Assembly: GCF_017876435.1 (NCBI RefSeq)
Contig: NZ_JAGIOA010000001.1
Location: 558,001 to 622,000, forward strand
DNA: 64,000 nucleotides
Direction of reading: 5' to 3'
From: Microbacterium phyllosphaerae
GTDB lineage: Bacteria; Actinomycetota; Actinomycetes; Actinomycetales; Microbacteriaceae
Below, piece by piece: positions 8,055-16,663 of this stretch. Within the stretch, counting starts at the first letter, position 1, and every line of letters starts with the position of its first letter. The notes beneath the pieces were generated by a model that saw only the letters and a list, made by a program, of their open reading frames with translations, did no database searches and was not told where the DNA came from. The position numbers were made by a program, and so were the translations under genes.

Positions 8055-8546
8055 TCAGCGACGACGGAGGACCGTGTGGCGGTCTGCGCCCTCACCGTAC
8101 GACTCAGAGACAAGTCCCTGGTCAGCGGCAATATCGTGCACCAGTTTGCGCTCGTAGCTGGACATCGCCGGCAGCGACGCCTGGGTGGCACCCTCATCGA
8201 GCTTCGCAGCCGCCGCGTTGACCAGCGTCTCGAGCTGACGACGACGGGTGTCGCGGGATCCACCGATGTCGAGGATCAGGCGCGAGAACGAACCGGTCTT
8301 GCTCTGCACAGCGAGTCGCGTGAGCTCCTGAAGAGCCTGCACCGTGTCGGGTGCCGAGAGCAGAGCGAGTCCATCGCCCTCCGCCTCGACAGAGACATAG
8401 GCACGACCCTGGCGCACATCGAGGTTGAGATCGCCATCGATGTCGGCGATGTCGAGAAGTTCTTCGAGGTAGTCGGCTGCGACGTCGCCCTCGTTCTCCA
8501 GCTCGGCGACCGTGGGCTCCACGGTCTCAGTCACGTTGTCGGTCAC
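8055..8546 (-). CDS. jag: Jag/KhpB-type RNA-binding protein with KH and R3H domains
   Basis: A 163-residue protein with an acidic N-terminus, a KH-like domain around residues 35-75 and a C-terminal R3H domain with the motif SSYERKLVH at about residue 129. The family binds RNA, and in firmicutes it influences cell elongation. It is encoded directly downstream of yidC and overlaps its stop codon by four bases, the order conserved near most origins. It lacks the long N-terminal Jag domain of firmicutes, as is normal in actinobacteria. Confidence 0.9.
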   Translation of the reverse strand: MTDNVTETVEPTVAELENEGDVAADYLEELLDIADIDGDLNLDVRQGRAYVSVEAEGDGLALLSAPDTVQALQELTRLAVQSKTGSFSRLILDIGGSRDTRRRQLETLVNAAAAKLDEGATQASLPAMSSYERKLVHDIAADQGLVSESYGEGADRHTVLRRR

Positions 8547-9613
8547 GAACCGCTCCCCTTCTTCTTCGAACGCTTCTTACCCACGGGCTGCTGACGCTTG
8601 GGAGTCTGTGCCTTCGCACGCTCCGCCTCTTCGAGCATCCGCTGCTGCTCTGCCTCGTAGGCAGCCATCGGAACGACCTTGCCCGACGAGTCGATCGCCT
8701 TGCCCTTGCGAGCGAGGCGCTCCTCGCGTGCCTTGGCTGCTTCCGACCCGGGTGTCGGCATCTCGCGGATGACGAGGAACTGCTGTCCCATCGTCCAGAG
8801 GTTGGAGATGAACCAGTACACGACGACGCCGAGCGGGAAGAAGATGCCCGAGAAGATGAAGCCCAGCGGAAGGATGTAGAGCATGATCTTCTGCATCTGG
8901 TACGCCTGGCCGGTCTTGGCCTCGGGCGACAGGTTCTTCGAGATGATCTGCAGCTGAGTGAAGAACTGCGACGCGATCATGAGCACGACGAGCGTGACCA
9001 GGATGACGATCGCCGTGGTGTTTCCGGCATCCACCGCGTTGCCGAGCGTCTCGTGCAGAGACGCGACACCGAAGAGCTCCGCGTTGTAGAACTGCTCCGT
9101 GAGCTCGGCGTTCAGTAGACCGACGCCACCGACGCCGAGATTGTGGTGCTTCGAGACGTCACTGAGAACGCTGAACAGCGAGAAGAAGATGGGCATCTGC
9201 ACGAGCAGAGGCAGGCAGCTCGACATCGGCGTCGTGCCGTGCTTCTTGTACAGGCCCATCGTCTCGCGGCTCATCGCCTCACGAGAGAGCTGATCCTTCT
9301 TGCCCCGGTACTTCTCCTGAACCTTTCGCAGTTCAGGGGCAATTTCCATCATCTTTCGCTGGCTCTTGATCTGCTTCACGAAGAGCGGGATCAGAGCGGC
9401 ACGCACGACGATGACGAGGCCGACGATCGATAGCACCCAGGTCAGGCCGGACGCGGCAGGAAGGCCGACGGCGGTCAGCAGCCAGTGCCAGGCGACGAGC
9501 ACCATCTCGACCAGCCACTTGAGCGGCCAGAGGATGGTTCCGATCAGGTCGAAGCCGCCGGACGCAGGCGCCGGCGAGGGAGTGGTGCTGGCGAGCAGAA
9601 GGTCAAGACCCAC
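8543..9613 (-). CDS. yidC: Membrane protein insertase YidC
   Basis: A 356-residue YidC/Oxa1/Alb3 insertase that inserts membrane proteins alone or with the Sec translocon. The GTG start at 9613 is followed by a hydrophobic N-terminus. The core contains the positively charged loop KQIKSQRKMMEIAPELRKVQ, the segment LPLLVQMPIFFSLF and five hydrophobic helices. The C-terminal tail is very basic (KKRSKKKGSGS), as expected for ribosome contact. It lies 3 bases from yidD and overlaps jag. Confidence 0.95.
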   Translation of the reverse strand: MGLDLLLASTTPSPAPASGGFDLIGTILWPLKWLVEMVLVAWHWLLTAVGLPAASGLTWVLSIVGLVIVVRAALIPLFVKQIKSQRKMMEIAPELRKVQEKYRGKKDQLSREAMSRETMGLYKKHGTTPMSSCLPLLVQMPIFFSLFSVLSDVSKHHNLGVGGVGLLNAELTEQFYNAELFGVASLHETLGNAVDAGNTTAIVILVTLVVLMIASQFFTQLQIISKNLSPEAKTGQAYQMQKIMLYILPLGFIFSGIFFPLGVVVYWFISNLWTMGQQFLVIREMPTPGSEAAKAREERLARKGKAIDSSGKVVPMAAYEAEQQRMLEEAERAKAQTPKRQQPVGKKRSKKKGSGS

Positions 9614-9616
9614 CGA

Positions 9617-9967
9617 TCAGTCCTTTCGGGAAGGGACGACGAAACCGTGAGCGGTCAGGTCATAGCGGAAGTGTTCGTGCGGACGGACGTCATCGACGCC
9701 GCCGTGGCTCCAGGGATTGCAACGGAGGATGCGCCATGCCGAGCGCATCGTTCCCCGCACGGCGCCGTGCTGTTGCACCGCACCTACAGCGTAAGCCGAA
9801 CAGGATGGGTAGTAGGCACAGACGTCTCCGTACATCGGAGAGATCACCTTGCGGTAACCCGTGAGGAAGCCGAGCACCAGGTTTCGCGGAAGCAGCGGGA
9901 TGCTGCGCAGCAGATCCCCTGAACGCACGTGTGCCGTGCCGATCGACGAGGCGGGAAGAGCGGTCAT
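9617..9967 (-). CDS. yidD: Membrane protein insertion efficiency factor YidD
   Basis: A 116-residue YidD family protein with the family signature spread over YRKVISPMYG and CAYYPSCSAYA and the conserved RILRCNPW further on. It is thought to help YidC-dependent insertion. It overlaps rnpA by four bases and precedes yidC, the standard order. The N-terminal 20 residues before LLRSIPLLPRN are less conserved, so a later start is possible. Confidence 0.92.
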   Translation of the reverse strand: MTALPASSIGTAHVRSGDLLRSIPLLPRNLVLGFLTGYRKVISPMYGDVCAYYPSCSAYAVGAVQQHGAVRGTMRSAWRILRCNPWSHGGVDDVRPHEHFRYDLTAHGFVVPSRKD

Positions 9968-10308
9968 GACCGGGCCCGCGCGAGTCGGGCGAGGCAGCGG
10001 TTCACGTCGGCGCTCAGCTCGGCGTAACTGGCGTCGGCGGACGCAGGAAGGGCACGGATGACGACATCCGTGCCCTCGGGAACCCGCGGAAGCGCTTCCG
10101 CGCAGACGGCTTTGAGTCGCCGACGCACAGTGTTGCGCACCACAGCGGTACCCACCTGCTTACTGATGATGAATCCGAACCTCGCGGCTCTGCTCTCGCC
10201 GGTCGTCAGCATGGAGGTGACGACCTTGGCTCCGCCACAACGGGATCCGCGTCGAACGACCAGTCGATAGTCGCTCCCGCGGGTCACACGAAACGGGCGG
10301 GCGAGCAC
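9964..10308 (-). CDS. rnpA: Ribonuclease P protein component
   Basis: A 114-residue basic protein that assists the RNase P RNA in 5' maturation of tRNA precursors. It has the RNR signature (RNTVRRRLKA) and the upstream segment FGFIISKQVG. The GTG start at 10308 lies 6 bases after the rpmH stop codon. The rpmH-rnpA pairing is nearly universal. Confidence 0.95.
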   Translation of the reverse strand: MLARPFRVTRGSDYRLVVRRGSRCGGAKVVTSMLTTGESRAARFGFIISKQVGTAVVRNTVRRRLKAVCAEALPRVPEGTDVVIRALPASADASYAELSADVNRCLARLARARS

Positions 10309-10314
10309 AGCGAT

Positions 10315-10452
10315 TTACGCGGAGAGCTCGGTGCGGCCCTTCGCGCGACGAGCCGAAAGGATGGCACGGCCGGCGCGGGTGCGCATGCGAAGGCGGAAGC
10401 CGTGCTTCTTGGCGCGACGACGGTTGTTGGGCTGGAAGGTGCGCTTGCTCAT
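10315..10452 (-). CDS. rpmH: 50S ribosomal protein L34
   Basis: A 45-residue, extremely basic protein beginning [20 protein letters not shown] and ending GRTELSA. This is the L34 family over its full length, a component of the large ribosomal subunit. It stands opposite dnaA across a 318-base divergent intergenic region and heads the minus-strand operon through rsmG. Confidence 0.97.
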   Translation of the reverse strand: MSKRTFQPNNRRRAKKHGFRLRMRTRAGRAILSARRAKGRTELSA

Positions 10453-10770
10453 GAAATCACTCCGGGAATGCTGCCACCGGGATCGATTTGACCGGAGACA
10501 TAGGGATCTGCCATTCAGGCATAAGTCAACCGATTAAGGGTACGTCCTGACGGCGCGCAGAGCAAATCTGCGCGCTTCGACCTCGACCTCCGGCACGATC
10601 CGCACAGCTATTATCCACAACCTCCGCCGTGCACGTATGCGCAACACGCGCGCGGAATCCCGGAGGCAGGTTGCCGTTCCCAGCCGCGGTGACTACCGTG
10701 GCATCCGAAGTTATCCACAGGGGGGCCGCCTTTTCTCGACGCCCCTCCGCATCCCCCAGCACGGAGCGTC
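10453..10770. promoter_or_regulatory. rpmH-dnaA divergent intergenic region with two DnaA boxes
   Basis: This 318-base spacer must hold the divergent promoters of rpmH and dnaA. It contains two perfect DnaA boxes, TTATCCACA at 10611-10619 and 10711-10719, exactly 100 bases apart in the same orientation. They are positioned for autoregulation of dnaA or as part of the origin. No gene is seen in it. Confidence 0.85.
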
Positions 10771-12162
10771 ATGTCATCACCTGCCCAGCCCGACGTTCCG
10801 ATCTGGACCACGGTGCAGGATCTGCTCGAGGCAGACGACCGGGTGACTCCGCAGCTGCAGGGATTCCTGAGTCTCGCCGTTCCCGCCGGAGTCATGGCTG
10901 CGACGCTCTATCTCGAGGTCCCGAACGACCTGACGGCCGCGCAGATCAACAAGCGTCTGCGGCTGCCGATCATGGAGGCGCTCTCGCACATCGGCCAGGA
11001 GGTCACCTCGTACCGCGTGGTCGTGAATCACGAGCTCGCCGAGCAGCCCACCGCCCCGATCGCCGTCGCCGACTACGGACGACAGGAGCAGATCCGCGTC
11101 GAGTCCCCGATGGAGCAGCCCACGCAGCTGCGCCACGAATCGCGACTCAATCCGAAGTACACCTTCGACAACTTCGTCATCGGTCAGTCCAACCGCTTCG
11201 CGCACGCCGCAGCCGTCGCCGTCGCCGAGGCGCCGGCCAAGGCCTACAACCCTCTCTTCATCTACGGAGACTCGGGTCTGGGCAAGACCCACCTCCTCCA
11301 CGCGATCGGCGACTATGCGCAGTCCCTCTATGCGGGGGTGAAGGTGAGGTACGTGTCGAGCGAGGAGTTCACGAACGACTTCATCAACTCCATCGCCAAC
11401 AACCGCGGTGCCGCCTTCCAGGCTCGCTACCGCGACGTCGACATCCTCCTCATCGACGACATCCAGTTCCTGCAGGGTCGTGCGGAGACTCAGGAGGCGT
11501 TCTTCCACACCTTCAACACGCTCCACGATCACAACAAGCAGGTCGTGATCACCAGCGATGTGGCGCCGAAGCACCTGACCGGCTTCGAGGACCGTATGCG
11601 GAGCCGCTTCGAGTGGGGTCTGATCACCGACGTCCAGGCGCCCGACCTCGAGACGCGTATCGCGATCCTCCGCAAGAAGGCGCAGAGCGAGGCGCTCCAT
11701 ATTCCCGACGAAGTACTCGAGTACATCGCGACCGTGGTCTCGTCGAACATCCGCGAACTCGAGGGCGCCCTCATCCGCGTCTCGGCGTTCGCGAGCCTGA
11801 ACCGCTCCGCGCTCGACATCTCCCTCGCCCAGACCGTGCTGCGCGACATCATCGACACGGCGGAAGACAACATCATCTCGCCGACCGACATCATCACGGC
11901 GACCGCTCAGTACTTCAAGCTCACGGTCGACGACCTCTACGGCTCGAGTCGGTCCCAGCAGATCGCCACCTCTCGACAGATCGCCATGTATCTGTGCCGT
12001 GAGCGCACGAGCCTCTCACTGCCGAAGATCGGTCAGCTGTTCGGCAACCGCGATCACACGACCGTCATGTACGCCTACAAGAAGATCAGCGAACTCATGA
12101 AGGAGCGCCGTTCGATCTACAACCAGGTGACCGAGATCACCACGCAGCTCGGTCGACGCTGA
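10771..12162 (+). CDS. dnaA: Chromosomal replication initiator DnaA
   Basis: A 463-residue AAA+ initiator that binds DnaA boxes and opens the origin. Domain I is at residues 5-85. The linker is short for an actinobacterium (Streptomyces has a very long one). Domain III carries Walker A GDSGLGKTHLLHA and Walker B ILLIDDIQFLQ, and domain IV ends with the DnaA signature FGNRDHTTVMYAYKKI. The ATG at 10771 gives the expected N-terminus. A strong hairpin follows the stop codon. Confidence 0.98.
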   Translation: MSSPAQPDVPIWTTVQDLLEADDRVTPQLQGFLSLAVPAGVMAATLYLEVPNDLTAAQINKRLRLPIMEALSHIGQEVTSYRVVVNHELAEQPTAPIAVADYGRQEQIRVESPMEQPTQLRHESRLNPKYTFDNFVIGQSNRFAHAAAVAVAEAPAKAYNPLFIYGDSGLGKTHLLHAIGDYAQSLYAGVKVRYVSSEEFTNDFINSIANNRGAAFQARYRDVDILLIDDIQFLQGRAETQEAFFHTFNTLHDHNKQVVITSDVAPKHLTGFEDRMRSRFEWGLITDVQAPDLETRIAILRKKAQSEALHIPDEVLEYIATVVSSNIRELEGALIRVSAFASLNRSALDISLAQTVLRDIIDTAEDNIISPTDIITATAQYFKLTVDDLYGSSRSQQIATSRQIAMYLCRERTSLSLPKIGQLFGNRDHTTVMYAYKKISELMKERRSIYNQVTEITTQLGRR

Positions 12163-12181
12163 GCGCACGCTGCCTCGAAAA

Positions 12182-12219
12182 AGGGGGTCGCAGGGTCCGT
12201 CAGGACGCTGCGACCCCCT
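12182..12219 (+). terminator. Hairpin after dnaA
   Basis: Perfect 12-base stem (AGGGGGTCGCAG at 12182-12193 with CTGCGACCCCCT at 12208-12219) 19 bases after the dnaA stop codon. It separates dnaA from the origin spacer. Confidence 0.85.
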
Positions 12220-12656
12220 TCTCGTGCGTCTGAGCGGCATGCGCGAGTCCGGATAGATGCCAGTTTGCACATGTGGATAACTTGTGGATGGATCCCGATC
12301 AGGTCGGGACGAATGTGGGGGAAACGGGCCAACCTGTGGATAACTACGGGAGAGTGCTCCGACCGGCAGACCCCCTCCACCCGCGGATTCCTCAGGGATT
12401 CCACAAGTGACAAGCGTGTAGTTCCCTACTCGCGTCTGCTTTCCACCGAGTTATCCACAGTATCCACAGGTGTTAACACCGTTAAGGAGTTAATTCATTT
12501 CAGGGGCGATCCGATCACCAGACGGTGGGGAAACTCCGACAGGCCCGAGGTTCGACCCGGCCGTAGGGATCCGACCGACTGTGGGGCTAGCATGGGAAGC
12601 CCTGCACAGGCAGGACCGATGACGACACGTCTCAGAACGACGACAAGGGAGCACCC
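12220..12656. other. oriC: oriC: dnaA-dnaN spacer with DnaA boxes and AT-rich stretch
   Basis: Perfect DnaA boxes in both orientations lie at 12272-12280, 12335-12343 (TGTGGATAA) and 12451-12459 (TTATCCACA). Near-matches are at 12282-12290 and 12460-12468. Immediately right of the last box is the most AT-rich stretch (12471-12500, starting TGTTAACACC and ending GTTAATTCATTT), a candidate unwinding element. The position between dnaA and dnaN is the usual actinobacterial oriC location. The dnaN promoter must also be here. Confidence 0.88.
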
Positions 12657-13799
12657 GTGAGGTTTCAGGTCAACCGCGATGTCTTCAGCGAGGCAGTCTC
12701 GTTCGTCGTCAAGCTGCTTCCGCAGCGCAACCCTCAGCCGATCCTCGCCGGAGTCCTGATCGAAGCAGACGGCTCCGGCCTCACGCTGTCGGCCTTCGAC
12801 TACGAAGCCTCGGCACGGACGACCATCGAAGCCACCGTCGAGACACCGGGCACGATCCTGGTCCACGGTCGCCTCCTCTCCGACATCGCGAGCCGACTTC
12901 CGAACGCTCCGATCGAGATCGCCGTGGAAGACGACGGCAGCATCACCGTCAGCTGCGGATCCGCTCGATTCACGCTCGCCGCCATGCCGGTCGAGGAATA
13001 TCCCTCGATCCCCGAGGTCTCCGGCTCCTCCGGCGTCGTTCCCGCCGATGACTTCGGCACAGCCATCGCACAGGTCGGTTTCGCAGCATCCCGCGACGAT
13101 GTCACTCCGGTGCTCACCGGCGTGCAGCTCGAGGTCTCCGGTCACACGCTGAGCCTCGTCGCCACCGACCGTTACCGCGTGTCGCTTCGCGATGTGCCCT
13201 GGGACGGGGAGGCCGTCGAGGCCACCGCACTCGTCCCCGCACGAACGCTCCTCGAGGTCGGAAAGACGTTCGGCCACGCCGGCACGATCCAGATCGCCTT
13301 CTCCGGAGCCGGCGACCGCGAGATCATCGCGTTCACGGCAGGCAACAAGACCGTGACCTCGCTGCTGATCAAGGGAAACTTCCCGCCCGTGCGCCGTCTG
13401 TTCCCCGAGCAGACCGAGCACTACGCAGTCGTCAACACCGCCGACCTCGTCGAGGCCGTGCGCCGAGTGTCGCTCGTGCTCGACCGTGCCGCTCCGCTGC
13501 GTTTCACGTTCGCGAGCGACGGCGTCACGATGGATGCCTCGGGCAGCGAGCACGCGCGGGCATCCGAGTCCGTCGATGCGATCCTCTCGGGCGGCGACGA
13601 GGTCACTCTCGGCCTCAACCCCCAGTACCTCATCGAGGCACTGGGCGCCGTGAAGAGCGAGTTCGTCCGCGTCACGTTCACGTCGAGCGACAACGCGAAC
13701 AAGCTCAGCCCGGTGCTGATCACGAGCCAGACGTCGGTCGACCAGGCCGGACTCGACTCGTTCAAGTACCTGCTGCAGCCCAACCTCCTGCTGCGCTGA
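12657..13799 (+). CDS. dnaN: DNA polymerase III beta subunit (sliding clamp)
   Basis: A 380-residue protein with the three repeated clamp domains of DnaN. It forms the ring that tethers polymerase III to DNA. The GTG start at 12657 has AAGGGAG upstream, and the protein begins MRFQVNRDVF. Conserved pieces include the KLLPQRNPQPILAGV segment and a C-terminal end of family type. A small GAAA-loop hairpin (13821-13836) follows the stop. Two surface-protein genes separate it from recF. Confidence 0.98.
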   Translation: MRFQVNRDVFSEAVSFVVKLLPQRNPQPILAGVLIEADGSGLTLSAFDYEASARTTIEATVETPGTILVHGRLLSDIASRLPNAPIEIAVEDDGSITVSCGSARFTLAAMPVEEYPSIPEVSGSSGVVPADDFGTAIAQVGFAASRDDVTPVLTGVQLEVSGHTLSLVATDRYRVSLRDVPWDGEAVEATALVPARTLLEVGKTFGHAGTIQIAFSGAGDREIIAFTAGNKTVTSLLIKGNFPPVRRLFPEQTEHYAVVNTADLVEAVRRVSLVLDRAAPLRFTFASDGVTMDASGSEHARASESVDAILSGGDEVTLGLNPQYLIEALGAVKSEFVRVTFTSSDNANKLSPVLITSQTSVDQAGLDSFKYLLQPNLLLR

Positions 13800-13946
13800 G
13801 CCCCGGCTCCCTGCCGTTACGTGCCGGAAACGGCACCGCTCAGAACGCGTAACACCCGACTGCGAGAGTCAGCCGTACCCCCAGAGCACGGCTGCTCCGC
13901 ATAGCCGTGCGGCCGCGCTCGTCTCTCCAGACGAAAGACGTTCCGC

Positions 13947-14711
13947 ATGCCAGAAAATCCCCCTGCCCGGTTCCGCCGATTGCGCGCGCTCGGAGCCGGA
14001 GTCGCACTCACGGCCATGGCCTTCCTCGCGTTCGGCGCGGCGTCCCCCGCCTCCGCGGTCGTCGTCCCCGACTCTTATGACACCGCCGCACTGATGGCTG
14101 CCCCGACTTCGGTGTCCGTCGGGGACACGATCACCGTCACCGCGGTCTTCACCGGCCTCGTCGACGCATATGCGTATGAGCTCGACATCGCCTACGACCC
14201 CGAACTGCTCGCGTTCGTGGCCGACAGCGACATCCTGCCGTCGGGCGGGTTCGGATCGGCGACGGATTCGGGCAGTGAGATCGCGGTCGCCGCAACACGG
14301 CTCGGAACCTCCCCCGGCCTCACCGGGACGCAGACCCTGGTGACTCTCAGCTTCACCGCGCTCGACGCGGGCGACGCCTCGCTCGCGATCGCCTCCGGGC
14401 GCATCGTGGACTCGGCCGCCGAGCCGTTCACGGTCGATGCCGCTGCGGCGAGCACGTCGACGACGGTGGAGATCACCGCCGATGGGGATTCCGAGCCGGG
14501 ACCCGGTGACGGCGGCTCCGACGGCAGCGACCCCGACCCCGACTCGGGCTCCGGGTCCGACTCAGGCTCCGGAACGGGTGCGGGCACGACGACGGACGGC
14601 TCGCTCGCCGTCACCGGTGCGGACGCCGCACCGTGGCTGATCCTCGGCGCCGGAGCCATCGCCGCCATCGCGGCGGGCACCGTCATCGCTGTGCGACGGA
14701 GGACCCGATGA
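13947..14711 (+). CDS. Secreted cohesin-domain-like surface protein with LAXTG sorting signal
   Basis: A 254-residue exported protein. Residues 1-37 are a signal peptide ending ASPASA. Residues about 45-175 resemble a type I cohesin module: VGDTITVTAVFTG, then YELDIAYDPELLAFV, then TLVTLSFTALDAGDASLAI. A Gly/Ser/Asp/Pro linker follows. At 220-224 comes LAVTG, then a hydrophobic helix and RRRTR, an LAXTG sorting signal of the kind class E sortases use. The next gene, 50 bases on, encodes an amidase with a dockerin-like domain, so this protein may be its cell-wall-anchored receptor. The domain call is from motif reading, not a search. Confidence 0.75.
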   Translation: MPENPPARFRRLRALGAGVALTAMAFLAFGAASPASAVVVPDSYDTAALMAAPTSVSVGDTITVTAVFTGLVDAYAYELDIAYDPELLAFVADSDILPSGGFGSATDSGSEIAVAATRLGTSPGLTGTQTLVTLSFTALDAGDASLAIASGRIVDSAAEPFTVDAAAASTSTTVEITADGDSEPGPGDGGSDGSDPDPDSGSGSDSGSGTGAGTTTDGSLAVTGADAAPWLILGAGAIAAIAAGTVIAVRRRTR

Positions 14712-14761
14712 CCGCGCACGACGTCAGAGAAGAGAACCGGAACAACAGGAGAGACACCACC

Positions 14762-16576
14762 GTGAAGAAGACAACCCTGCGGATCGTCGCCGCCGTGTCG
14801 GTCGCGGGTTCCACGATCGTCGCGGCAGGCATGGCGAGCGGAGCCGCGACCGCGGCGCCGGTGCCGGCATCCGTCAGCCTCCCGCCCTACTACAGCGAGC
14901 TCGACGTGACCGGCGACGAGATGGTGACGACCGCGGATCTGTCCGTCGCCGCGGATTCCCTCGGCCTCACGGAGGAATCGCCGGGCTGGTCACGTGTGTC
15001 CGTCCTCGACACGGATGCCGACGGCGAGCTCACGGTCCTCGATCTCGCGGATCTCTCGCGGCGGATCATCTACGACGACGGGCCCCTCGAGCTGGTCGAG
15101 GCGTCGGTGATCGACATGCAGGCGGCGATGAATGCGGGAGTGGTGACCTCGGAGAGCATCACTCAGGAGTACCTCGACAGGATCGCGGCGTATGACCGTA
15201 CCGTCGTGCCCGGCGGAAGTCGTCCGCTCAACTCGATCATCACGGTGAACGAGCAGGCGCTCGCGAGTGCGGCCGCCGCCGACGAGATCCGTGCCTCCCA
15301 GGGCATGACGAGCATGCTCCTGGGCGTGCCGATCGCTCTGAAGGACAACTACGACACGGTTGACATGGTCACCACCGGTGGATGCGCCTGCTGGAACGAG
15401 AATCAGACGGCGACCGACGCTTCGATGGTCACGGGCCTGCGGAGCGATGGCGCCGTGATCCTGGCGAAGGCCAGCCTCGACGAGTTCGCGTATGGATTCG
15501 TCTCCGAGTTCTCGTCGTTCCAGGATCCGGGTGCGACCTCTCTCGTGGCGAGCCCGTACGACACGACGAAGACCGCCGGCGGGTCCAGCGGCGGCACGGG
15601 GGCCGCGATCTCGGCGAACCTCGCCGCGATCGGCTTCGGCACCGACACCGGGGGATCCATCCGCGTCCCGTCGTCGTACAACCAGCTCGTCGGCGTTCGC
15701 CCCACCGTGGGTCTGGCCAGCCGCGACGGCATCATCCCGCTGGCGTTGTCGCAGGACACCGGCGGGCCGATGGCCCGATCGGTCATCGACGCGGCCGTCG
15801 CGCTCGACGCGGTGGTCGGGGTCGACGACGCCGACCCGGTCACCTCGCGACAGCAGGGTCTGGTGCCCGATTCGTACACCTCGTTCCTCGACCCGGATGC
15901 TCTGCAGGGAGCGCGCATCGGCTACGTCACGTCGATGGTCGGCAGCAACGCCGGCACCGTACGACTCTTCTCGGAAGCGACGGCGGCGCTGACCGCCCAG
16001 GGCGCGACGGTGGTGACCGTCACGCCTCCGTCCGGGTTCGCCGCGGTGCTGAACGAGGGCTCCGGATCGACCAACGAGTTCCTCCATGATCTCGACGAGT
16101 ACATCGCCACCCACCTCGGCCCGGAGGTCGAGGCGCGGACCCTGACCGACATCCTCGCGACGAACAGCTTCGTGACCTCACGGCGATCGATCTACGAGGC
16201 GCGGAACGCGGTCACCGATGCGACCTACCAGGCGTGGGCGGGTGAGACCGGTTCGCACACTGTGCAGCTGGCGGCCGGAAAGACGCTCGTGACGCAGATG
16301 ATGGAGGATCTCGATCTCGACGCGATCATCTATCCGAGCACGAACGCGTACGGGACCCAGGGAACGAACATGAGGCTGAGCCCGAACACCGGAATGCCGT
16401 CGGTCACCGTGCCGATGGGGCAGACGGTCGCGGGTGAGACACTGCCGGGCAGCGGTGTGAACCTCGAGTTCCTCGGACGCGACTTCGACGAGGGAACGCT
16501 CCTCGGCCTGGCCTACGCGTTCGAGCAGACGACGGATGCCCGGACGTCGCCGTCGCTCTACGGACCGCTCCCGTGA
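14762..16576 (+). CDS. Secreted amidase-signature enzyme with N-terminal dockerin-like domain
   Basis: A 604-residue exported protein. The GTG at 14762 is preceded by AGGAGA, and the signal peptide ends near residue 32. Residues 48-103 contain two EF-hand-like loops, D48-T50-D52-D59 and D83-D85-D87-E89-D94. The second is followed by LADLSRRI, which is the duplicated calcium-binding pattern of type I dockerins. Residues about 115-600 are an amidase-signature hydrolase with Lys194 (GVPIALKDN), Ser275 (AGGSSGG) and nucleophile Ser299 (GTDTGGSIR). These keep the spacing of the Ser-Ser-Lys triad in known family members. It probably hydrolyses a peptide or other carboxamide outside the cell. A hairpin at 16582-16617 follows. 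Confidence 0.82.
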   Translation: MKKTTLRIVAAVSVAGSTIVAAGMASGAATAAPVPASVSLPPYYSELDVTGDEMVTTADLSVAADSLGLTEESPGWSRVSVLDTDADGELTVLDLADLSRRIIYDDGPLELVEASVIDMQAAMNAGVVTSESITQEYLDRIAAYDRTVVPGGSRPLNSIITVNEQALASAAAADEIRASQGMTSMLLGVPIALKDNYDTVDMVTTGGCACWNENQTATDASMVTGLRSDGAVILAKASLDEFAYGFVSEFSSFQDPGATSLVASPYDTTKTAGGSSGGTGAAISANLAAIGFGTDTGGSIRVPSSYNQLVGVRPTVGLASRDGIIPLALSQDTGGPMARSVIDAAVALDAVVGVDDADPVTSRQQGLVPDSYTSFLDPDALQGARIGYVTSMVGSNAGTVRLFSEATAALTAQGATVVTVTPPSGFAAVLNEGSGSTNEFLHDLDEYIATHLGPEVEARTLTDILATNSFVTSRRSIYEARNAVTDATYQAWAGETGSHTVQLAAGKTLVTQMMEDLDLDAIIYPSTNAYGTQGTNMRLSPNTGMPSVTVPMGQTVAGETLPGSGVNLEFLGRDFDEGTLLGLAYAFEQTTDARTSPSLYGPLP

Positions 16577-16581
16577 TCCAC

Positions 16582-16617
16582 GGCCCGCGACTGCTCGAGA
16601 TCGGGCGGTCGCGGGCC
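16582..16617 (+). terminator. Hairpin after the dockerin-amidase gene
   Basis: A 10-base perfect stem (GGCCCGCGAC at 16582-16591, GTCGCGGGCC at 16608-16617) without a T-tract, in the 87-base gap before recF. Confidence 0.6.
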
Positions 16618-16663
16618 CGGCTCCCGGGCGTCCGATGTCAGACGCCGAAGGTAGGCTGACAGC

